The notes beneath the pieces were generated by a model. The model was given only the letters and a program-made list of their open reading frames with translations, was not told where the DNA came from and searched no databases. A DNA stretch of 64,000 nt from Paenalicyclobacillus mengziensis (GTDB lineage: Bacteria; Bacillota; Bacilli; Alicyclobacillales; Alicyclobacillaceae), in assembly GCF_017298635.1 (NCBI RefSeq), contig NZ_CP071182.1, positions 2,418,001 through 2,482,000 of the forward strand, read 5' to 3'. Below, piece by piece: positions 1-9,185 of the stretch (positions within the stretch are counted from its first letter, which is position 1; every line of letters starts with the position of its first letter). Made by a program: the position numbers and the translations under genes.

Positions 1-15
1 ATGGAGCGAATTTGA
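1..15 (+). CDS. C-terminal tail of upstream gene (probably oxidoreductase alpha subunit)
   Basis: The first frame reads four codons (M-E-R-I) and a TGA stop at 13-15. This stop overlaps the TTG start of the next gene, the tight arrangement typical of subunits of one enzyme. It is inferred to be the 3' end of the alpha subunit gene because the next gene is a beta subunit; four residues alone cannot prove this. Confidence 0.45.
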   Translation: MERI

Positions 16-1265
16 CACATGAAGTGAAAGCAGCGCTGCAAGAGATCCACACACCCGCACACGTGCTTTCTCGAGTCTACGGACTGGGCGGCAAAGAGTT
101 CTATCCTGCGGATGCAATGAGCCTGTTTGAAATGTGTACGTCATGGCTCGATGGGGAGGCTGTGCCTGACTTCGACTACTTCGGAGTGCAGCCAGGAGAC
201 CCAGCCGCTGCTGCGATGGCGCTTCACACCGGTTTGCCTGTGTTGTCAAAGGAAGAAATGAGCGGCTACGTGTCTGTCACCCAGAACGAAGAGACAGGGG
301 AACTGGCTGTCAAAGCTCCGAACCTTCGAGCACTGACAAAAAAGCCAAGACGTCTCGCTCCGGGTCACGGTGCCTGCCCGGGCTGCGGTATTTTCCCTGG
401 TGTGGAAACCTTCCTTAAGGGCATCGAGGGCGACGTTGTTGTGCTGTACCAGACGGGTTGTGCCATGGTAACCACAACGGGTTACCCGTACACGTCCCAT
501 CGCGTGACATATCTGCACAATCTTTTCCAGAACGGCGCCGCGACTCTATCCGGTCTCGTAGAAATGTTCTGGGAGAAAAAACGACGTGGGGAAATTGCCG
601 TCGGTGATGATATCACGTTCATCATGGTAACGGGCGACGGCGGTATGGATATTGGTATGGGACCCGCGATTGGTGCAGCACTGCGTAACCATAAGATGAT
701 CATCCTCGAGTATGACAACGAGGGATACATGAATACCGGTGCCCAACTGTCCTATTCGACACCACTCGGACATATGACGTCAACATCAGGGGTTGGCCCA
801 AACGGGAGTGGCAAGTCGTTCCCGCACAAGGATACCCCGCAGATTATGGCAGCAACAAACATTCCTTATGTATTCACAGGCACAGAGGCCTTCCCACAAG
901 ACCTGATTAAGAAGGCAGCCAAAGCACAGTGGTACGCAAACCACGAGGGCTTGGTCTACGGCAAAATATTGATTGCATGCCCACTGAACTGGAAGTCGAA
1001 AGATGAACTAGGCAACTTCATTGTCGGCGCCGCTGTCAAGAGCTGTTTCTTCCCGCTGTATGAGGTTGAGCATGGTAAGACGAACATCACCTACAACCCG
1101 GAGGAAAAAGACGAGCGTATTCCCGTTACAGATTGGCTGAAGACGATGGGTAAGACTCGGCACCTCTTGAAGCCTGAGAACAGCGAACTGTTGCAGCAGT
1201 TTGAGGAAGAAGTACAGAAGCGGTGGAGCCGGCTGCAAGCGAAACACGCGCATCCTGAGCTGTAG
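12..1265 (+). CDS. 2-oxoacid:ferredoxin oxidoreductase, beta (TPP-binding) subunit
   Basis: Beta subunit of a pyruvate/2-oxoacid:ferredoxin oxidoreductase, which oxidatively decarboxylates a 2-oxoacid to acyl-CoA and reduces ferredoxin in the cytoplasm. The PorB-like core starts near residue 116 with APGHGACPGCG (cluster/TPP-domain Cys at 122, 125 and 150), followed by the TPP-binding GDG at 208-210 and NEGYMNTG near 236-243. Start is TTG at 12, overlapping the upstream stop by TTGA, with GGAG at 3-6. The protein is 417 residues, longer than the usual ~300, because about 110 residues precede the core; they include YGLGGKEFY, which resembles the end of an alpha-subunit domain. The substrate (pyruvate, oxoglutarate or another oxoacid) cannot be fixed from this subunit. 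Confidence 0.85.
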   Translation: MTHEVKAALQEIHTPAHVLSRVYGLGGKEFYPADAMSLFEMCTSWLDGEAVPDFDYFGVQPGDPAAAAMALHTGLPVLSKEEMSGYVSVTQNEETGELAVKAPNLRALTKKPRRLAPGHGACPGCGIFPGVETFLKGIEGDVVVLYQTGCAMVTTTGYPYTSHRVTYLHNLFQNGAATLSGLVEMFWEKKRRGEIAVGDDITFIMVTGDGGMDIGMGPAIGAALRNHKMIILEYDNEGYMNTGAQLSYSTPLGHMTSTSGVGPNGSGKSFPHKDTPQIMAATNIPYVFTGTEAFPQDLIKKAAKAQWYANHEGLVYGKILIACPLNWKSKDELGNFIVGAAVKSCFFPLYEVEHGKTNITYNPEEKDERIPVTDWLKTMGKTRHLLKPENSELLQQFEEEVQKRWSRLQAKHAHPEL

Positions 1266-1295
1266 TATCCAGAACGCGGGCATGGGCAGCGTTAA

Positions 1296-1327
1296 GGAGG
1301 GGGGGCCAGAGCTTCTGGTCCCCCTTC
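1296..1327 (+). terminator. Hairpin downstream of the oxidoreductase operon
   Basis: A G-rich arm ending GGGGGGCCAGA pairs across a short loop with TCTGGTCCCCC. No long T-run follows, so termination is likely but not certain. Confidence 0.5.
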
Positions 1328-1412
1328 CACTGTCTCGTAGGGTGTTATCTACCTTTTCCACTGTAATAACGCTTTCGCAAGGTCGTCATCAACGATTCTC
1401 TCGGTCAGAGGC

Positions 1413-1442
1413 TTGATTCTTTCGGACGAGACGTGGTATGGT
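1413..1442 (+). promoter_or_regulatory. Possible promoter of the tRNA-Asp/Ile pair
   Basis: TTGATT (1413-1418) and TATGGT (1437-1442) are 18 bp apart and lie 30 bp before the tRNA gene. The match is moderate. Confidence 0.35.
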
Positions 1443-1471
1443 AGCGAAGGTTGAAAAAGCCGTCGAATCAT

Positions 1472-1548
1472 GGAGCTGTGGTGTAGAGGCCTAACATGCC
1501 TGCCTGTCACGCAGGAGACCGCGGGTTCGAATCCCGTCAGCTCCGCCA
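1472..1548 (+). tRNA. tRNA-Asp (GTC), first copy
   Basis: A 77-nt cloverleaf. Acceptor arms GGAGCTG/CAGCTCC, anticodon stem CCTGC/GCAGG with loop CTGTCAC gives anticodon GTC. The T-loop GGTTCGAATCC and an encoded CCA end are present. It is identical to the copy at 9418-9494. Confidence 0.97.
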
Positions 1549-1675
1549 TTTGTTACTTAACCGTGCCTGTGTACTTCATCGTAATTGCGTAATTCGTCGT
1601 GACAGGGACGAGTTGGATGAGATGCTGTGAAAGCCTATGACCGCAAAGGTATTGTGACTAGAGTATCTATAACAT

Positions 1676-1752
1676 GGGCCTATAGCTCAGCTGGCTAGAG
1701 CGCACGACTGATAATCGTGAGGTCAGAGGTTCAAGTCCTCTTAGGCCCACCA
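1676..1752 (+). tRNA. tRNA-Ile (GAT), first copy
   Basis: A 77-nt cloverleaf with acceptor GGGCCTA/TAGGCCC and anticodon stem CACGA/TCGTG; loop CTGATAA gives GAT. CCA is encoded. Identical to the copy at 9531-9607. Confidence 0.97.
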
Positions 1753-1756
1753 CAAA

Positions 1757-1798
1757 GGTTGTCTCGATTGTAGGAAGCTACTCGAGATAGCCTTTTTT
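1757..1798 (+). terminator. Intrinsic terminator after tRNA-Ile
   Basis: GGTTGTCTCGA pairs, with two G-U pairs, with TCGAGATAGCC, and a run of six T follows directly. This ends the two-tRNA transcript. Confidence 0.85.
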
Positions 1799-1930
1799 AT
1801 TGGTCTGTTTTTATTGAACTGTTTATCTAATTTTCATTTATCCTTGTTATGGATGCCTTTTGTGGTCTTGACTGTCTATGTCTTGAGAGTTTATTGTCTT
1901 GACTCAATTTATTCTTGTCCCAATTTTCAG

Positions 1931-1958
1931 TGTATAGTATCGAGTGTATAGTATTCGA
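1931..1958 (+). repeat. Tandem 14-bp repeat TGTATAGTAT in the promoter region of the TPP enzyme
   Basis: TGTATAGTATCGAG (1931-1944) is followed by TGTATAGTATTCGA (1945-1958), about 35 bp before the next start. The AT-rich stretch 1799-1930 holds several TTGACT/CTTGAC elements and no gene. The two copies could be alternative -10 elements or operator half-sites; which one is not decidable here. Confidence 0.4.
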
Positions 1959-1994
1959 TAGTAATGAAAGTAAAGATGGGTTGGAGGTTGTTCC

Positions 1995-3683
1995 ATGTCA
2001 GAGCCAATGACTGGAGGGCGCCTTGTCTCCCTCTGCCTTTCCCAGGAAAATGTCAGACATGTCTTTTGTGTACCGGGTGAGAGTTACCTCGAGGTTCTGG
2101 ATGGTCTCTATGACTTTCCTCAGATCCAGTTGATTTCAACTCGGCACGAAAGCGGTGCCGCGTTCATGGCTGAAGCGTATGCGAAAGCGTCCGGTCAGGT
2201 TGGCGTGTGCATGGCGACGCGAGCCGTCGGCTTATCGAACCTCTCCATCGGTTTGCACACGGCGAAGCAAGACTCCACTCCATTGATAGCGCTTGTCGGG
2301 CACGTGCCTCAAGCACATCAAGAGCGGGAAGCATTTCAGGAAGTGCCCCTGGCTGAGTGGTTTCGACCCGTTTGCAAGTGGACCGTTGAGATCCGCGAGG
2401 TCCATCGTATCCCCGAACTGATTCACCGGGCTTTTTACGTCGCAAGGACAGGCCGACCAGGGCCAGTCTTGATAGTTCTTCCGCAAGACGTCCTCGAGGC
2501 ACTGGCAACGACGGAGACCCCCCATGTCCTTCCTTACCATTCCTCCATCGTGCAACCAGACGTAGCTGCCGTCGAAGCCGTCCATGAGGCCCTGATTGCG
2601 GCGAAACGGCCGCTGATGATAGTCGGGGGAGGCGTCATCCGCTCTGGCGCCACCGATTCTGTTTTAAAGGTCGCAGAACGGTACGTGATGCCTGTCGTCA
2701 CGTCGTTCCGCCGCTTTGATGCTGTCCCGAACTCTGCAGCGTACTATGCCGGGTGGCTCGGTTTTGGTCCACATCGCACACTCACGGAGGAACTGCGCCA
2801 CGCCGATATCGTTCTCGCAGTTGGGACTCGCCTGTCACAGGTTACGACGCAAGACTATACACTGCCAAGCCCGGAAACCGAAGTGATTGTCGTTGATGTC
2901 GATCCGCTGTCCGGCGTGACTGCACACGCACCAAAAATGACCATCACCTCCGACGCGGACGCCTTTTGTAAACAATTGCTGGCAAGTGGGACGGCCACCT
3001 TGTCCCACGCGGTGCGCGAGCTTCGTCAAACCCGGGTTCAGCAGTTGCACCGCGCGTATTTGCAATTTTCGGACGCTCGACAGGTCGACACCCCGAGGTA
3101 TGTCAGCCCGGAGAGGTACGTCAACTTGGAAACGATGATGCACGACTTTGTTCGAACGGTTCCTGCAGATACGATTGTGACGAGTGATGCTGGGAACTTT
3201 TTTGGCTGGCTGGCGAGGTATTATCGGTTCGAAACTCCGGGCACGTATGTTGGACCGACGTCAGGGGCCATGGGTTACGCATTACCTGCAGCGATTGGCG
3301 TGAAGTTAGCGCGACCGACACAAACTGTCGTGGCCTTCGCGGGTGACGGTGGTTTTATGATGACGATGTCAGAAATGGCAACTGCCATGATGTACGGTGT
3401 GAAAGTCATCGCTATCGTCGTCAATAACAAAATGTACGGAACCATCCGGGCCCATCAGGAGCGAAAGCACAAGGGTAGGCAAGTAGGGACAACCCTTTGG
3501 AATCCATCCTTTTCTGAGTTGGCACGTTCATTCGGCGGGTTTGGCGTGACTGTACGAACGAATGCAGCCTTTCTTCCCGCTCTTGAAGGTGCACTGCAGA
3601 CGGAAAAATTTGCCGTAATTGAGATTGTGTCGAACCCCTCCATTTTATCGGTCGGTCAGGAGACTTCCGAGAACCGGCCGTAA
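1995..3683 (+). CDS. Thiamine pyrophosphate-dependent enzyme of the acetolactate synthase/decarboxylase superfamily
   Basis: A 562-residue cytoplasmic TPP enzyme with the three-domain layout of acetolactate synthase, glyoxylate carboligase and related 2-oxoacid decarboxylases. The catalytic Glu is residue 52 (RHESGAAFMAEAYAK). The TPP/Mg motif begins with GDG at 450-452 and ends with NN at 477-478. The usual GPG turn of acetolactate synthases is replaced by ATRAVGLSN, and no small regulatory subunit follows, so it is unlikely to be the branched-chain biosynthetic enzyme. GGAGGT seven bases before ATG 1995 fixes the start. It stands alone between a tRNA pair and the formate dehydrogenase operon. 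The substrate is unknown. Confidence 0.8.
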   Translation: MSEPMTGGRLVSLCLSQENVRHVFCVPGESYLEVLDGLYDFPQIQLISTRHESGAAFMAEAYAKASGQVGVCMATRAVGLSNLSIGLHTAKQDSTPLIALVGHVPQAHQEREAFQEVPLAEWFRPVCKWTVEIREVHRIPELIHRAFYVARTGRPGPVLIVLPQDVLEALATTETPHVLPYHSSIVQPDVAAVEAVHEALIAAKRPLMIVGGGVIRSGATDSVLKVAERYVMPVVTSFRRFDAVPNSAAYYAGWLGFGPHRTLTEELRHADIVLAVGTRLSQVTTQDYTLPSPETEVIVVDVDPLSGVTAHAPKMTITSDADAFCKQLLASGTATLSHAVRELRQTRVQQLHRAYLQFSDARQVDTPRYVSPERYVNLETMMHDFVRTVPADTIVTSDAGNFFGWLARYYRFETPGTYVGPTSGAMGYALPAAIGVKLARPTQTVVAFAGDGGFMMTMSEMATAMMYGVKVIAIVVNNKMYGTIRAHQERKHKGRQVGTTLWNPSFSELARSFGGFGVTVRTNAAFLPALEGALQTEKFAVIEIVSNPSILSVGQETSENRP

Positions 3684-3897
3684 ACGAGAAATTGGATTGT
3701 TCAAGACCGTCGAAGGACGAGAGATTGTTCAAGACTGTCCAAGTTCGATGGATGAACTCGTCCATCTCAAACAACAATAAAGTAGGCACAGGCATGCCGC
3801 CAGACGCCGCTTGGTCGTCGTGGCGGCACTACTATTCTGTTGGTATGGATGACCGGGCTTCCATGCCGCTTGAAATCTTGCGATGGAGGTGGAAGCT

Positions 3898-6800
3898 ATG
3901 CAAGGCACATCAAAGCTAGAGGGGACGGAAACGATGGCGACGATTCCGGGAGCGGCTGGTGTTGCAAGTACGTTGCCTCAGATTCAAGTTGATGTAGACG
4001 GTGAAATTGTTTCGATTGCAGAGGGGGAAACGGTTCTTTCAGCCATTCTTCGACACCAAAACGAGTTTCCTCACATTTGCTATCACCCAGCGTTAGGCCC
4101 GATAGAGACTTGTGACACCTGTATTGCAGAAGTGGATGGGCAACTTGTCCGCGCTTGTTCCACAACGGCCTCAGCAGGGATGAAGGTTAAGACGAAGAAC
4201 ATCGCATCCCGATTTGCCCGTAAAGAAGCGATGGACCGCATTCTGCACAACCACGAACTCTACTGCACGGTATGTGACAACAACAACGGCAACTGCACAG
4301 TCCACAATACTGCCATGACCATGAAAGTGGCGCATCAAAAATATCCGTTTGAGCCAAAACCGTACGAGCAGGATAACAGCAATCCTTTCTACCGTTACGA
4401 CCCCGACCAGTGCATTCTTTGCGGACGTTGCGTCGAGGCCTGCCAGAATCTGCAGGTGAGCGAAGTGTTGTCCATTGACTGGGAGCGTGAGCGGCCGCGG
4501 GTGATTTGGGATGACGATGTCCCCATCAATGAGTCGTCCTGTGTTTCTTGCGGGCACTGCGTCACGGTTTGTCCGTGCAATGCCTTGATGGAAAAGCCGA
4601 TGCTTGGCGAAGCGGGTTACCTGACCGGAATACAGATTCCGACACTGGAGCGCATGATTCATCTTACCAAAGAAACAGAACCTGGTTACGGCCCCATTTT
4701 TACCATCTCTGAGATGGAAGCCAAGATGCGGGAATCCCGTATTGAGCGCACGAAGACGGTTTGCACGTACTGTGGTGTGGGCTGTAGTTTTGACGTCTGG
4801 ACGAAGGGGCGGAAAATCCTTAAGGTCGAGCCTCAGATGGATGCCCCAGCGAATCAGGTATCCACCTGCATTAAAGGGAAGTTTGGCTGGGACTTTGTTA
4901 ACAATCCGGAGCGGATTACAGAGCCCTTGGTCCGCCGCGGTGAGGCGTTTGTTCCAGTCTCCTGGGATGAAGCACTTGACCTGGTTGCGACGCGGTTGCA
5001 ACAGATTCGGGATGCCAATGGTCCGGATGCCATTGGTTACATCTCATCTTCCAAATGCACGAACGAAGAGAACTATCTCATGCAAAAATTTGCCCGTGCC
5101 GTGATGGGAACGAACAATATCGATAACTGCTCCCGTTACTGCCAGTCCCCAGCCACTTTCGCCTTGCGGGCCACGATGGGGTACGGGGGAGACACTGGCG
5201 GGATAGAGGATATCGCTCAAAGTGACTTGGTGATGATTGTCGGTGCGAACCCAGCGGAGTCTCATCCCGTTTTGTCAACACGCATCCGCAGGGCGCACAA
5301 GAAGCATGGTCAGAAACTGATTGTCGCCGATTTGCGCAAGAATGACCTCGCCCACCGGGCCAACTTGTGGCTGCATCCCGCACCGGGGTCAGACCTTGTG
5401 TGGTTGTCCGCAGTGACGAAGTATTTGATTGATGAAGGCTGGTACGATGAATCATTTGTGAATAACCGGGTAGACGGTTTTGAGGCCTACAAGGAATCCC
5501 TAGAACCGTTTACACTCGCCTATGCAGAAAAAGAAACAGGACTCTCTCGTGAAAAACTCATTCAAACTGCCGAAATGATTCGGGACGCAAAGCGGCTCGC
5601 CATTTGCTTTGCGATGGGGGTTACGCAGCATGTAGCGGGGTCGGACACGAGTACAGCGATTTGCAACCTCTTATTGGTGACGGGACAGGTCGGACGGTCC
5701 GGCACAGGCGCGTATCCACTACGTGGACACAACAACGTGCAGGGAGCAGGGGATATGGGGTGCGCACCCGATGTCTATCCCGGATACGAATCAGCGGGTG
5801 ATGAGGCTGTGCGTACGAAGTACGAAGCGGCCTGGGGCGTCAAACTCCCCACCACAAAGGGACTCGACAACCATCAGATGGTGGAGGCCATTCATGATGG
5901 AAAATTAAAGGCGATGTACATCATGGGTGAGGAAATGGCACTCGTCGACTCCAATGCTAACCACGTGCAAGCAGCCTTTGAAAAGCTGGAGTTCTTTGTT
6001 GTTCAAGACATTTTTTTCAGCAAGACAGCGCAGTTTGCAGACGTCATTCTGCCGGCATCGCCGAGTCTCGAGAAGGACGGGACGTTCACAAACACAGAGC
6101 GGCGAATTCAGCGACTGTACCAGGTGCTTGAACCGCTCGGCGGCTCGAAACCTGATTGGCTGATTTTAACCGAGCTTGCAAGGCGCTTCGGCGCAAATTG
6201 GACATACACGCATCCAGGCGACATCATGCATGAAGTTGCGGGTTTGGCGCAACTCCTGTCTGGGGTCACTTACGAACGACTCGAGGGCTACAAGAGCCTC
6301 CAGTGGCCGGTACGCCCGGACGGATCAGATACACCGCTGTTGTACACAGAGTCATTTCCTTTTGACAACGGACGCGCCAAGCTGATTGCCTTGGAGTACA
6401 CAGCGCCGCTGACCTTTGATGCACAGTACGATTTGCACATCAACAACGGAAGAATGCTCGAACATTTCCATGAGGGCAACCTCACGTATCGTGTGGACGG
6501 TATCAAGTCGAAGGTGCCAACGACATACGTAGAGGTGTCTCCGGAACTGGCCAATGAACGAGGACTCAAAGACGGCAGCCTTGTACGGCTTGAGTCACCG
6601 TACGGAAAAGTCAAGGTTCGGACGGTGGTAACCGATAGGGTCGTCGGGAAAGAGCTGTACATGCCGATGAACACGCCGAAGGAAGAGGAGGCCATCAACT
6701 ACCTCACAAGTAGCTATCACGACGAACACACGCACACTCCAGCGTACAAGGAGTGCATGGTGCACATGGAGATTTTGCGCCAAGACGGTGACTCACCGAT

Positions 6801-6963
6801 GAAACGGGGAAATTTCCGGCTCGGGCATCCGAATCCGCAACCCGGTGTCAGCGTAGAAAAAAAGTGGGCCAGGAGCGATTACGAGAAGTTAATTGGCCCC
6901 ATCTCAGGAGATACCGCGGGACAGGGTGAAGCGGCAGAGCCCAAGCCGCTTTTCGGGGACTGA
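3898..6963 (+). CDS. fdhA: Formate dehydrogenase, catalytic (molybdopterin) subunit with N-terminal Fe-S domains
   Basis: Oxidises formate to CO2 at a molybdenum-bis-MGD centre. Domains in order: a plant-type [2Fe-2S] domain (about 20-100), a His-Cys iron-sulfur domain with YCTVCDNNNGNC, two [4Fe-4S] motifs (CILCGRCVEAC and CVSCGHCVTVCPC), then the molybdopterin domain beginning TVCTYCGVGCSF and a C-terminal MGD-binding domain. The active-site position in NIDNCSRYCQSP is Cys, so this is not a selenoprotein. Length is about 1021 residues. GGAGGT at 3885-3890 lies seven bases before ATG 3898, which is preferred over ATG 3883, whose codons contain that site. The upstream gap (3684-3897) has no gene, only a repeated ATTGTTCAAGAC. 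DUF1641 and fdhD follow, as in the B. subtilis yrh genes. Confidence 0.9.
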   Translation: MQGTSKLEGTETMATIPGAAGVASTLPQIQVDVDGEIVSIAEGETVLSAILRHQNEFPHICYHPALGPIETCDTCIAEVDGQLVRACSTTASAGMKVKTKNIASRFARKEAMDRILHNHELYCTVCDNNNGNCTVHNTAMTMKVAHQKYPFEPKPYEQDNSNPFYRYDPDQCILCGRCVEACQNLQVSEVLSIDWERERPRVIWDDDVPINESSCVSCGHCVTVCPCNALMEKPMLGEAGYLTGIQIPTLERMIHLTKETEPGYGPIFTISEMEAKMRESRIERTKTVCTYCGVGCSFDVWTKGRKILKVEPQMDAPANQVSTCIKGKFGWDFVNNPERITEPLVRRGEAFVPVSWDEALDLVATRLQQIRDANGPDAIGYISSSKCTNEENYLMQKFARAVMGTNNIDNCSRYCQSPATFALRATMGYGGDTGGIEDIAQSDLVMIVGANPAESHPVLSTRIRRAHKKHGQKLIVADLRKNDLAHRANLWLHPAPGSDLVWLSAVTKYLIDEGWYDESFVNNRVDGFEAYKESLEPFTLAYAEKETGLSREKLIQTAEMIRDAKRLAICFAMGVTQHVAGSDTSTAICNLLLVTGQVGRSGTGAYPLRGHNNVQGAGDMGCAPDVYPGYESAGDEAVRTKYEAAWGVKLPTTKGLDNHQMVEAIHDGKLKAMYIMGEEMALVDSNANHVQAAFEKLEFFVVQDIFFSKTAQFADVILPASPSLEKDGTFTNTERRIQRLYQVLEPLGGSKPDWLILTELARRFGANWTYTHPGDIMHEVAGLAQLLSGVTYERLEGYKSLQWPVRPDGSDTPLLYTESFPFDNGRAKLIALEYTAPLTFDAQYDLHINNGRMLEHFHEGNLTYRVDGIKSKVPTTYVEVSPELANERGLKDGSLVRLESPYGKVKVRTVVTDRVVGKELYMPMNTPKEEEAINYLTSSYHDEHTHTPAYKECMVHMEILRQDGDSPMKRGNFRLGHPNPQPGVSVEKKWARSDYEKLIGPISGDTAGQGEAAEPKPLFGD

Positions 6964-7038
6964 ACGCGGGCCTCATGGCATACCAACTCAGGTGGCCTGC
7001 TACCGCAGACCACATCGAAAGGAGGATGAAGTGACATC

Positions 7039-7554
7039 ATGGCGAAGGCGATAGCGTGGGCCAAAGAGAGCGAAGTACAGCAAACAGGTCTGATGGAATC
7101 GAGCGATCCGCTTCAGTTGCTTGAGGGGCATGGCCAAAGTCTTGCCGAAGCACTTCGATTGATTGATTTGTTGCACGAAAAAGGGTTGTTGCAAGCACTT
7201 GTGGCGGCTTTAGAACACGGTAGTGACCTTTTGGACATTGTCGTTCGGCAAGTTGACCAGCCTGAGGCAGTCGGCGGCTTGAAGAACGTGATTGCACTTG
7301 TACAGGGCCTCGGTGCAATGGACGCAAGAGGGCTTTCTGGCCTCCTGCACGGACTTGCCGAAGGAACAAAACTCGCGGGGACGGGGCAACACGTCACGGT
7401 TAACGGTGTATTTGATATCATGAAACTGATGCATGACCCGGACGTCAGTGCCGGTCTCGCTTGGACCTTTACGCTACTAAAGGGGCTCGGCCAAAGAGTC
7501 GGAAGCGGGAACGGCACCTCCGTACCTGATGTATCGGTGGGGGATGGAAAATGA
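7039..7554 (+). CDS. DUF1641 protein linked to formate dehydrogenase
   Basis: A 171-residue, mostly helical, Leu/Gly-rich protein of the DUF1641 family, without membrane segments or catalytic motifs. The family signature is seen in the C-terminal half (MKLMHDPDVSAGLAWTF followed by TLLKGLG). Homologues sit beside cytosolic formate dehydrogenases in Bacillales, so a role as accessory or small subunit is inferred; the biochemistry is unknown. The start is 75 bp after fdhA with AAAGGAGG somewhat far upstream. Its stop overlaps the next start in ATGA, so fdhD is translationally coupled. Confidence 0.8.
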   Translation: MAKAIAWAKESEVQQTGLMESSDPLQLLEGHGQSLAEALRLIDLLHEKGLLQALVAALEHGSDLLDIVVRQVDQPEAVGGLKNVIALVQGLGAMDARGLSGLLHGLAEGTKLAGTGQHVTVNGVFDIMKLMHDPDVSAGLAWTFTLLKGLGQRVGSGNGTSVPDVSVGDGK

Positions 7555-8531
7555 GTACAGCAGATTCATCGTCGGCTTTGCCGGAACCGTCGCGAGACAG
7601 CCCAGAAAACTTGTCAAGAAAAGGTGGATTGCCTGCCCCCGACACAGACACGTCTCCCCTCGCGGATGTCGAGGTCTTTAGCCGAGATTTGCCCGTATCT
7701 GCACAGAGGTCGGTTCTCACCTATCAAGGTGGAATCGGCCCTGAAAGCGGGCGGTTGACGGGTGCAGCGGATATCGTGGCTACCGAGTATGCGCTCACTG
7801 TGTATGTCAATGATAATGAGTTGGCCACCATCGTGTGCACACCCGAACACATGGACGAACTCGTCATTGGATTTCTTGCTTCGGAAGGTGTCATCCGAAA
7901 TCTGCAGCAAGTTCAATCTGTAACGATTCACTCGACAAGTGGGTCAGCGCGTGTAGTAACCACTCACGTGGTCAATTTTAACCAGGCGTTTTACAACAAG
8001 CGCTACATTGCCTCGTGCTGTGGAAAGGGTCGGCAGACTTTTTACTTTTACAATGACGCCCATACCGCGAAACGCGTTGACGACGACTTGACCTTGACAC
8101 CGGATGAGGTGCTCGCGGCTGTCAATCATATGGAAGATGAGGCGACACTGTTTAAGGACACAGGCGGTGTTCATATTGCAAGCCTGCATCTGGCTGATGG
8201 TACTGTCGTTTCGAGATCTGACATCGGACGCCACAACGCCCTCGACAAGTTGTTTGGTTACACCTTGAGAAACGGTGTAAATCTTAGCGGCGCCTTCATT
8301 TCGTTTAGCGGTCGACTCTCGTCAGAAGTACTGTTGAAGGTAGCGAAGATTGGAGTTGGTATCGTTGTGGCGAGGTCAGCTCCGACGGCACTCGCACTTG
8401 ACATCGCGGAGGAACTGCGTATTACCACGGTCGGATTCGTCCGAGACGACCGCTTCAATGTCTACACGCATCCGCATCGGATCGAACGAAACGATGTCAG
8501 CAACCGAAGCCGTCCGGACTCACCTCGATGA
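7551..8531 (+). CDS. fdhD: Formate dehydrogenase accessory sulfurtransferase FdhD
   Basis: FdhD passes sulfur from a cysteine desulfurase to the molybdenum cofactor before it is inserted into formate dehydrogenase. The 326-residue protein has the family core from about residue 70. The conserved active-site Cys lie in IASCCGKGRQTF, and SRSDIGRHNALDK and SFSGRLSSEVLLKVAK are also family signatures. The first 65 residues are low-complexity and poorly conserved, so an internal start is possible. ATG 7551 overlaps the previous stop by 4 nt. Third gene of the fdh operon. Confidence 0.92.
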   Translation: MSTADSSSALPEPSRDSPENLSRKGGLPAPDTDTSPLADVEVFSRDLPVSAQRSVLTYQGGIGPESGRLTGAADIVATEYALTVYVNDNELATIVCTPEHMDELVIGFLASEGVIRNLQQVQSVTIHSTSGSARVVTTHVVNFNQAFYNKRYIASCCGKGRQTFYFYNDAHTAKRVDDDLTLTPDEVLAAVNHMEDEATLFKDTGGVHIASLHLADGTVVSRSDIGRHNALDKLFGYTLRNGVNLSGAFISFSGRLSSEVLLKVAKIGVGIVVARSAPTALALDIAEELRITTVGFVRDDRFNVYTHPHRIERNDVSNRSRPDSPR

Positions 8532-8680
8532 GTCCCCGCTCGATGAGTTGGGGTTCTTCTCGAGGAGATTCGCTGCCTCCAGGTGAGTGAGGGTACTCTT
8601 GCACGATTCCGGGTACTTGCTTGTCCAGATGGCTTGCCGCAAAGGCGGAAACTGCCAAGAAAAAACCTCTCAATCTGTGG

Positions 8681-8709
8681 TTGCAATTTGGAAAACCCCA
8701 TCGTATAAT
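8681..8709 (+). promoter_or_regulatory. Promoter of the nine-tRNA cluster
   Basis: TTGCAA (8681-8686), 17 bp spacer and a perfect TATAAT (8704-8709) lie 45 bp upstream of the first tRNA, a strong housekeeping-type promoter. The rest of 8532-8680 shows no gene. Confidence 0.8.
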
Positions 8710-8753
8710 AAGCCTTGTCGCTCCGGACGGAAACGTCAGTGGCAAGGGATGAT

Positions 8754-8830
8754 GTGCCCGTAGCTCAGCTGGATAGAGTGCTTGACTACGAATCAAGAGG
8801 TCGGGAGTTCGAATCTCTCCGGGCACGCCA
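8754..8830 (+). tRNA. tRNA-Arg (ACG)
   Basis: A 77-nt cloverleaf: acceptor GTGCCCG/CGGGCAC, anticodon stem CTTGA/TCAAG, loop CTACGAA with anticodon ACG (wobble A probably becomes inosine), encoded CCA. Confidence 0.96.
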
Positions 8831-8835
8831 GGAGT

Positions 8836-8918
8836 GCCGAAGTGGCGGAATTGGCAGACGCACACGACTCAAAATCGTGCGGGAAACCGTGCCGGTTCGA
8901 CTCCGGCCTTCGGCACCA
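8836..8918 (+). tRNA. tRNA-Leu (CAA)
   Basis: An 83-nt class II tRNA with a long variable arm. Acceptor GCCGAAG/CTTCGGC, anticodon stem CACGA/TCGTG, loop CTCAAAA gives CAA. CCA is encoded; five bases separate it from tRNA-Arg. Confidence 0.95.
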
Positions 8919-8923
8919 GATGT

Positions 8924-8999
<76 letters not shown>

Positions 9000-9004
9000 A
9001 ATAT

Positions 9005-9079
9005 TCCTCGATAGCTCAGCGGTAGAGCATCCGGCTGTTAACCGGAGGGTCGTAGGTTCGAATCCTACTCGGGGAGCCA
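9005..9079 (+). tRNA. tRNA-Asn (GTT)
   Basis: A 75-nt cloverleaf, acceptor TCCTCGA/TCGGGGA, anticodon stem TCCGG/CCGGA, loop CTGTTAA gives GTT, encoded CCA. Confidence 0.96.
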
Positions 9080-9107
9080 TGTTTTTTCATGCACAAGACA
9101 TGGTACT

Positions 9108-9182
9108 GGCCCCATGGTCAAGCGGTTAAGACACCGCCCTTTCACGGCGGTAACAGGGGTTCGAATCCCCTTGGGGTCACCA
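9108..9182 (+). tRNA. tRNA-Glu (TTC)
   Basis: A 75-nt cloverleaf, acceptor GGCCCCA/TGGGGTC, anticodon stem CCGCC/GGCGG, loop CTTTCAC gives TTC, encoded CCA. Confidence 0.96.
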
Positions 9183-9185
9183 TCT

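Noticed and set aside
3684..3897. Possible molybdenum-cofactor riboswitch before fdhA
   Set aside because: Only about 210 bp with weak local stems and a repeated ATTGTTCAAGAC; I could not build the conserved Moco RNA fold.
4171..5001. 276-codon minus-strand frame opposite fdhA
   Set aside because: No ribosome site, no family similarity, and it lies wholly within the conserved fdhA sequence: a shadow.
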